From an uncultured Ignavibacteria bacterium (lineage in GTDB: Bacteria; Bacteroidota; Ignavibacteria; Tepidaquicellales; Tepidaquicellaceae), in assembly GCA_937872315.1 (NCBI GenBank), contig CALMST010000213.1:1-36221 (forward strand): DNA of 36,221 bases. The letters are read 5' to 3'. The position numbers and the translations under genes were made by a program. Below, in pieces: positions 31,485 to 36,221 of the stretch. Every line of letters begins with the position of its first letter. Position 1 is the stretch's first letter. The notes under the pieces are model-generated. The model was not told the DNA's origin. It searched no databases and saw nothing but the letters and a program-made list of their open reading frames with translations.

Positions 31485-33584
31485 TTACTTTTGCTGTTTC
31501 AGATTTTCGAGCATCTGAATTGCTCTCGGATCTCCGGGGTTTATTTTCAAGACTCTTTCAAGCATTTTCTTTGCCTTTTCCTTATCATTCCTTCCTTCAT
31601 ATATGACCGCCAGATTGCCCATTGCAAGCAGGTTTGCGGGGTCTTTACGGAGAATAACATTAAAGATATCTTCAGCTTTTTCCGGGTCGTTTGTGATGAA
31701 ATAATAGTTGCCGAGATTGTTAAGCGCGGGTAAAAATTCAGGATCAAGCCCGACTGCTTTCACAAGCAGGTCTCTTGCCGCATTCGTGTTTTTAAGCTTG
31801 TATAAATTGATGTCACCGAGGTTGTTGAGTACATTTACATTACCGGAATTCAGGTTAAGTGCAAGCGTATAAGCAGCAAGAGCATCGCCGATCTTTCCGT
31901 TATTATAGAACAGATTTCCAAGGCTGTTTAGAACTTTTATATTGTCCGGAAAAATGGTCAGTGATGCCTGGTATGATTCCATTGCCTTCGGAAAAATTTT
32001 TGCTTTTTCGTATGTCGTGCCGAGCATATAATATGCCTGAGCATTTCCCGGATCGATTGCGACAAGTTTCTGAAAAATACTCAATGCTTCGTCCGTCCTG
32101 CCTGTCCTGAAATAAGCAAGTCCGAGATTATATAACCCGTTTTTGTGATCCGGAAATTTTTTCAGATCTTCTTCCAGCAGAGGTATAGCATTTCTGAGAT
32201 ATTCAGGATCCTGATCCTTGGTCTCAAAATAAGTCACATAAGCAATGCCGAGATTCATCTTTGCAAATTCATCGCTTTCATTTACTAAGTCTTTAAGTTT
32301 TATCCTCTTGTTCTCAGACTTATTGTCCGCAGATTCATTCATTCCGGATTCAATCCTGATCCAGTGGTCGGTAAAGTTAACATGCATGACATCTTTTGTG
32401 CCGCCCTGCTTCATGTGACAGCTGACACAATTTCCGGTTTTGGAATGTTCTTCTTTAAGTCTGCTTAATTTTAGATTTTCGGTTTCGTGACAACTCATGC
32501 ATTTTCCGTTAAAGTATTCCTTTGAAACACTTTCGACAGGTACATGCGGATCGTGACAGGTTATGCATGTCATCCCGCCGTCGCTTTTTATAAAACAGTC
32601 GCTGAGTATCATTCTTGCCGCGTGACTTGCTACTTTGAAATCGCCTTTTTTAATCTCATCCTGTACGAATACAGTCTTCACGTCTTCAAGCTTCATTCCC
32701 GGTCTGAAATCAGACTGCTTTCTGCCGTCGGTAAAAACTCTGACATCACCCTGAAGATGACACTGAAAGCATACTGATAAATTTTCTTCCAAAGGAAGAT
32801 TTACCTGATTTACAATCGTTCTGTCGATCGTGTCCTGATCTATGCTTTGAAACATATCAGATTCATCGGTCTGCCTCAGAACGTGAAGTTCGCCCGGTCC
32901 GTGACATCTCTCGCAACCTATCCCTTCCTGAAGATGCGGATCATACCTGTTCTCGGAAAATTCCTGAAAGCCGGTATAGCTGTTGTGACAGTTCATGCAC
33001 TCCTCAATGATCGGTCTGGAAAACCGCAGATTAAAATTCTCATATCCCGGACTCATATCCCACTTTGCCTTTTCGGAATACCATGAAACCGGCATTTCAT
33101 AGAAGAATCCGTTTTCATTGTAAAGATAACTTCTTGTTTTGTTTCCGGAACCTATCACATATTCTATCTTTTTTTCGAGTTCGTGAGTGATGTTTCCGTC
33201 TTTGTCTTTTCTGAATTCTACCTGATAATAATCTCCGCCTTTTTTAATGACCTTGTAATAATAATCTGACTTTTTGTCATAAACCACATTATCTTTCTCA
33301 AAATCCTCAATCTCATTGGAAGCGGATGGTTTGTATAAAGATCTTCCCATGCCCGTAGTATGAAATTTTTCATGTATCTCCGAATGGCAGGATTTGCAGT
33401 TATCATCTCCGACATATTTTACATCTTTGTCTAAATTAAGATAATAGTATTTTTCCTGAAGCTTGCTGATGTCACGGGCAGGAGCAGTTTCGGTATAAAA
33501 TTTTTTGTAAACTATAACACCAATCAGCGTCAGAACTATCAGAGAAAAAAATATTGCGTATGTTGTCTTAACTTTTTTTGACAT
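31485..33584 (-). CDS. Seven-haem c-type cytochrome with C-terminal TPR domain
   Basis: A 699-residue protein. Residues 8-28 are an uncleaved signal/anchor helix ('AIFFSLIVLTLIGVIVY'). Seven CxxCH haem-binding motifs follow at about residues 63 (CKSCH), 196 (CMNCH), 224 (CERCH), 272 (CFQCH), 340 (CITCH, in 'CITCHDPH'), 362 (CMSCH) and 386 (CVSCH). From about 435 to the end there are at least six tetratricopeptide repeats ('GLYNLGLAYFRTGRTDEALS', 'AQAYYMLGTTYEKAKIFPKA', 'LNSLGNLFYNNGKIGDALAA'). It is thus a membrane-tethered periplasmic electron carrier or multihaem oxidoreductase with a protein-binding tail. Similar cytochrome-TPR proteins occur in Ignavibacteria and Planctomycetes without assigned substrates. 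RBS-like AAGGG lies 6 nt before the ATG. Confidence 0.92.
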   Translation of the reverse strand: MSKKVKTTYAIFFSLIVLTLIGVIVYKKFYTETAPARDISKLQEKYYYLNLDKDVKYVGDDNCKSCHSEIHEKFHTTGMGRSLYKPSASNEIEDFEKDNVVYDKKSDYYYKVIKKGGDYYQVEFRKDKDGNITHELEKKIEYVIGSGNKTRSYLYNENGFFYEMPVSWYSEKAKWDMSPGYENFNLRFSRPIIEECMNCHNSYTGFQEFSENRYDPHLQEGIGCERCHGPGELHVLRQTDESDMFQSIDQDTIDRTIVNQVNLPLEENLSVCFQCHLQGDVRVFTDGRKQSDFRPGMKLEDVKTVFVQDEIKKGDFKVASHAARMILSDCFIKSDGGMTCITCHDPHVPVESVSKEYFNGKCMSCHETENLKLSRLKEEHSKTGNCVSCHMKQGGTKDVMHVNFTDHWIRIESGMNESADNKSENKRIKLKDLVNESDEFAKMNLGIAYVTYFETKDQDPEYLRNAIPLLEEDLKKFPDHKNGLYNLGLAYFRTGRTDEALSIFQKLVAIDPGNAQAYYMLGTTYEKAKIFPKAMESYQASLTIFPDNIKVLNSLGNLFYNNGKIGDALAAYTLALNLNSGNVNVLNNLGDINLYKLKNTNAARDLLVKAVGLDPEFLPALNNLGNYYFITNDPEKAEDIFNVILRKDPANLLAMGNLAVIYEGRNDKEKAKKMLERVLKINPGDPRAIQMLENLKQQK

Positions 33585-33601
33585 ATAAAGCCCTTACTAT
33601 A

Positions 33602-33635
33602 TAAAAATAAAAACGCATATCAACTCTGATATGCG
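33602..33635 (-). terminator. Strong hairpin plus T-tract between the TerB-like gene and the cytochrome gene
   Basis: CGCATATCA (33614-33622) and TGATATGCG (33627-33635) form a perfect 9-bp stem with a 4-nt loop. On the minus strand it is followed by TTTTTATTTTTAT. It would end the TerB-like message, 32 nt after its stop, but the T-tract ends only about 17 nt before the cytochrome ATG. Confidence 0.88.
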
Positions 33636-33666
33636 CATTTAACTAATTTCATATAAAACATTAATA

Positions 33667-34125
33667 CTATTCCGGAGAGTTGATAGCATCAAGATCAAGA
33701 AATTTCTTCTCTTCGGGACTTATTGAACCGTAACCGAAAACTCCGCCGGAAGCCTGTGCTACCTGAGTCGAAAGACTTAGCAAGCTTTTGTAAAATTCAA
33801 CCGCAAATTTTTTATCCAGTTTTGGAAGAATGTCGTTCAGCTTGCTTAATTCTGAATTGATCTTTTCGGCTCTCTCGTCAGTATTTTCAGGCATTGCTAT
33901 TATAAGTTCATTAAGAATGTCGGTAAAATTCTGATCCACTTCCTGAAAATAATCCTGCAGTATAGTATGATTACCTGCGCGCATGTGAGTGATCTTTGTA
34001 GCCCAGTCTGTTTCTTTCTGATCAACTTTTCCTTCGGCTCCCGCAATTAGCAGTGTTACAAGCGCCGGAGCCATCAGCATCTGGCTTGATTCTTCTTCGG
34101 TTAAATTTTTGAATTCGGATATCAT
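33667..34125 (-). CDS. TerB-like helical domain protein
   Basis: A 152-residue, all-helical protein without signal peptide. 'MAPALVTLLIAGAEGKVDQKETDWATKI' resembles the first helix pair of TerB/TerB-like domains, where an acidic D-G-x-V/I-x-x-x-E element follows a hydrophobic helix; the end 'FYKSLLSLSTQVAQASGGVFGYGSISPEEKKFLD' has the second such acidic element. In TerB the acidic residues bind metal ions; TerB-like domains occur in tellurite-resistance and stress gene groups, and alone. No ter genes are nearby, so the tellurite link should not be assumed. A terminator directly follows it, so it is probably monocistronic. Confidence 0.6.
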   Translation of the reverse strand: MISEFKNLTEEESSQMLMAPALVTLLIAGAEGKVDQKETDWATKITHMRAGNHTILQDYFQEVDQNFTDILNELIIAMPENTDERAEKINSELSKLNDILPKLDKKFAVEFYKSLLSLSTQVAQASGGVFGYGSISPEEKKFLDLDAINSPE

Positions 34126-34578
34126 TATAATGTGTTTTTTTAATTTGATTTTTGATTACTGCAAAAAACAAAAAATACAGATAAGTATAAAGGAAGAATT
34201 TTACGCAAATGAAATTTTTTTATATAGTGAATATTCGATTCTCTGTAATTTATTTTGATTTGAATTGATGCGGTAAACAACGGAAGCATTGTTGCTATAG
34301 CCGGACATGAAAAAAAATCTTATTATCATATTCAGATCCCTCTCCATGATCAGTAAGAATATGATGGAATTTTCTTTCATCAGAGGCGCCGGAATTAATC
34401 CGGGAGTATATTACATCCTGTCGGCGCAAATGCTTTTTCAAATATCATTTTACATTCAGAGTTTGTCAAAGAGTTTATTCCATGGAAAATAAAGTACAGG
34501 ATCCCTTATCAAAAATTTCCTTCAATTCTGTATTTAAATATAAAATCATAATAACAATATTACCTGAAAATTTTATAA
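34126..34578. other. 453-bp intergenic region without a supported gene
   Basis: Divergent spacer between the TerB-like gene and the small membrane protein. A 61-codon frame at 34307-34492 is present but shows no family or coding features (see rejected list). TTCCATGGAA (34478-34487) is a perfect 10-bp palindrome. Nothing else is recognised. Confidence 0.5.
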
Positions 34579-34965
34579 TTGAAAAATAAAGAAAGTAATA
34601 ATAAAAAAGATACAGCCGGCAGAACCAATTACGGAAAATATCTTTTCTTCGGAGTTCTTCTGGCTATAGTGGTTTTGTTTGTGACTAATTATTATAAAGA
34701 AGACGTACCGGTCAAAACCGAAAAGGAAAAACCATACTTATGGTCAGCAGAGACAGATTCGCAATTCGTAAAAAACTGTTACGAAAAATACAAACCGCAG
34801 GTGAAAGATGATCTTGACAAGCAGGTGGCATCGAAAGCATTCTGTCATTGTATGCTTGATAAGATCAAATCAAAATACAGTGAATATGAAATGCATCTAG
34901 TAAAGGATGCCGAGATCAGGAAATGGGATGAAGAATGCAGGGAAGCAAATTTGTGGAAAAATTAA
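34579..34965 (+). CDS. Small single-span membrane protein with four cysteines
   Basis: A 128-residue protein. The start used is TTG (34579-34581), which is needed to keep the basic N-terminus before the membrane segment (about residues 21-38, 'YLFFGVLLAIVVLFVTNY'). The rest lies on one side of the membrane, probably the periplasm, and has C67, C89, C91 and C120 in 'FVKNCYEKY', 'AFCHCMLDKI' and 'WDEECREA'. The spacing C-x21-C-x-C-x28-C looks like a small helical hairpin held by two disulfides, often seen in uncharacterised Bacteroidota proteins. It is not a CxxCH haem site. Function unknown. It is co-oriented with lplA, 240 bp away. Confidence 0.65.
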   Translation: MKNKESNNKKDTAGRTNYGKYLFFGVLLAIVVLFVTNYYKEDVPVKTEKEKPYLWSAETDSQFVKNCYEKYKPQVKDDLDKQVASKAFCHCMLDKIKSKYSEYEMHLVKDAEIRKWDEECREANLWKN

Positions 34966-35205
34966 TTTTCACATCTAAACCTCTATACCGGTTACTTCAA
35001 AGTCTCAAGGTCTGCAAGTCTCAAAGAGCAACTGCTTGATTTACAGAAAAATATTTATTCATACTGTTTTTTTCATCTCCCGCTTTTCTGAAAAGACCCG
35101 GCAGGAAAATGATGAGTGTTGCATTTCAGACAGTTTTTAAAGATCAATAAAAAAATATTTGAGTTTAAAAGTAATTCAGGTAAAGAATCTAAAAAATTTT
35201 TAAGC

Positions 35206-36198
35206 ATGTTTTTAATAGACAACAAAAATATAACCGATCCGGCCATCAATCTCGCCCTTGAGGAATACTGCGTGAGAAATCTTGATATGAAAAATGACTA
35301 TCTTCTGTTTTATATAAATGCACCTTCTATAATAATCGGTAAACATCAGAATACCATTGAAGAGATAAATCAGGAGTATATTAAAGAAAAAGGAATTCAT
35401 GTGGTCAGAAGGATCTCAGGCGGCGGCGCGGTTTATCATGATGAAGGTAATCTGAATTTCAGCTTCATGACAAAGCATTCTCACGAGAGTATTCATAATT
35501 TCAGATTGTTCACTGAGCCGGTGATAAAGGTACTTGCAGAACTCGGAATAAACGCCGAACTAAACGGAAGAAATGATATCACGGTCAGCGGCAGAAAGAT
35601 CTCAGGGAATGCGCAGTTCACGGATACAAAATCAATGTTCAGTCACGGTACGCTTCTCTTCGACACAAAGCTTGAAGATGTGGTAAATGCCCTTAACGTC
35701 AGACAGGAAAAGATAGAAAGCAAAGGGATAAAGTCTGTAAGAAGCCGCGTTGCAAACATCTCAGAATTCTTAAGCCGGAAAATCACAATAGATGAATTTA
35801 AAAAAAACATTATAGAATCAGTTTTTACAGACAAAAAGGATGATTTTGTATATCAGCTTTCTGATTCACAATGGGACGATGTAATGAAATTATCCGAATC
35901 GAAATACAGATCATGGGACTGGAATTACGGCAGGTCACCGGAGTTTGATTTAAGAAAAACAAAGAGATTCAGTTTCGGTCAGATCGATTTCAGAATTAAT
36001 GTTAAAGACGGGATCATCACGGGTGTCAGGATCTTTGGAGACTTTCTCGGTCACGGTGAACTCTCTGACATTGAAGATATTCTTACCGGTCTTAAATTTC
36101 AGGAGGATGAGATAAGAAAGGTATTGTCAGAATCCGATCTTAAGAATTATTTTGGTGATATCACGGCTGAAGAAATGGCGGAGTTCGTTGTAAGTTAG
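35206..36198 (+). CDS. lplA: Lipoate-protein ligase A
   Basis: I chose the ATG at 35206 (330 residues), because 'MFLIDNKNITDPAINLALEEY' is the usual start of LplA and the length fits the family (about 330-340); a GTG at 35116 would add an unlike, basic 30-residue stretch. The catalytic domain has 'VRRISGGGAVYHDEGNLNFSF' and the lysine of 'SGRKISGNAQ' that binds lipoyl-AMP, followed by 'HGTLLFDTKLEDVVNALN'. The C-terminal accessory domain (about 245-330, 'WNYGRSPEFDLRKTKRFSFG' on to 'ITGVRIFGDFLG') is complete. It attaches free lipoate to lipoyl domains of pyruvate/2-oxoglutarate dehydrogenase or the glycine cleavage H protein. Confidence 0.95.
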   Translation: MFLIDNKNITDPAINLALEEYCVRNLDMKNDYLLFYINAPSIIIGKHQNTIEEINQEYIKEKGIHVVRRISGGGAVYHDEGNLNFSFMTKHSHESIHNFRLFTEPVIKVLAELGINAELNGRNDITVSGRKISGNAQFTDTKSMFSHGTLLFDTKLEDVVNALNVRQEKIESKGIKSVRSRVANISEFLSRKITIDEFKKNIIESVFTDKKDDFVYQLSDSQWDDVMKLSESKYRSWDWNYGRSPEFDLRKTKRFSFGQIDFRINVKDGIITGVRIFGDFLGHGELSDIEDILTGLKFQEDEIRKVLSESDLKNYFGDITAEEMAEFVVS

Positions 36199-36221
36199 TA
36201 AAGCGTCTGGCTTCACCGAAG

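Noticed and set aside
34307-34492. A 61-codon ATG frame on the plus strand in the 453-bp spacer
   Set aside because: No recognisable family, odd composition (many Ile, Ser, Phe), no clear ribosome binding site and no context. I regard it as chance.
35116-35205. GTG start for lipoate-protein ligase giving a 30-residue longer protein
   Set aside because: The added stretch is Lys-rich, not part of the family, and the ATG at 35206 gives the typical LplA N-terminus and length.

Overview
The window is about 36 kb of AT-rich DNA (by eye roughly 35-38% GC). It appears to come from a member of the Bacteroidota/Chlorobiota/Ignavibacteriota (FCB) superphylum; an Ignavibacteria-like organism is my best guess. 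The reasons are gene content (an Omp28-like lipoprotein beside a DUF6029-like outer-membrane protein and TlpA, a DUF5916 barrel, an HHH-barrel fusion, DUF4159, B12-dependent ribonucleotide reductase, a seven-haem cytochrome with TPRs), a probable TAnnTTTG-type -7 element, and many exported proteins that end in Phe or Tyr as beta-barrels do. No rRNA, tRNA, CRISPR array, transposase or prophage gene was seen. Most of the window is ordinary chromosomal housekeeping and envelope DNA.

Layout. 1-654: 3' end of an exported DUF3298-type protein. 755-14970: a long minus-strand run: EamA permease, GNAT, HAD phosphatase, GNAT, DEAD-box helicase, PIN-PhoH ATPase, exported HHH-barrel protein, Omp28-like lipoprotein, DUF6029-like barrel, TlpA thioredoxin, a nuoH separated from any other nuo gene, a VOC protein and a lipoprotein MsrB. 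15535-20351 (plus): 1-Cys peroxiredoxin with a clear terminator, DUF5916 barrel, then a tight three-gene unit (DUF4159, intradiol-dioxygenase-like lipoprotein, double-SH3 protein). 20439-23839 (minus): integrin-like repeat protein, trypsin-like protease with TPRs, enoyl-CoA hydratase. 24157-25812 (minus): VOC, SMR/Gdx exporter, a frameshifted DUF4406-like gene and an SRPBCC protein, facing a plus-strand WYL-domain regulator (26141-27130). 27451-34125 (minus): adenosylcobalamin ribonucleotide reductase, seven-haem cytochrome with TPRs, TerB-like protein. 34579-36198 (plus): small membrane protein and lipoate-protein ligase.

How the parts work together. Several genes concern thiol and oxidant chemistry at or outside the inner membrane: MsrB repairs oxidised methionine, the peroxiredoxin removes peroxide, and TlpA and the Omp28-like protein carry CxxC thioredoxin motifs. 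NuoH and the multihaem cytochrome belong to respiration, and LplA charges lipoyl domains of 2-oxoacid dehydrogenases. The DEAD helicase and PIN-PhoH protein point to RNA metabolism.

Most worth a second look: the frameshifted gene at 24657-24979, whose restored frame ends in a TAATG coupling to the next gene; a 13-bp-arm inverted repeat next to a TATATTTG promoter-like box and a downstream hairpin behind the WYL regulator, which may mark a small transcript; a strong hairpin with T-tract placed about 17 nt before the cytochrome start codon; a compound inverted repeat at 9201-9264; and short tandem repeats of 7 and 10 bp. I found nothing I can confidently call a new defence or biosynthetic system.
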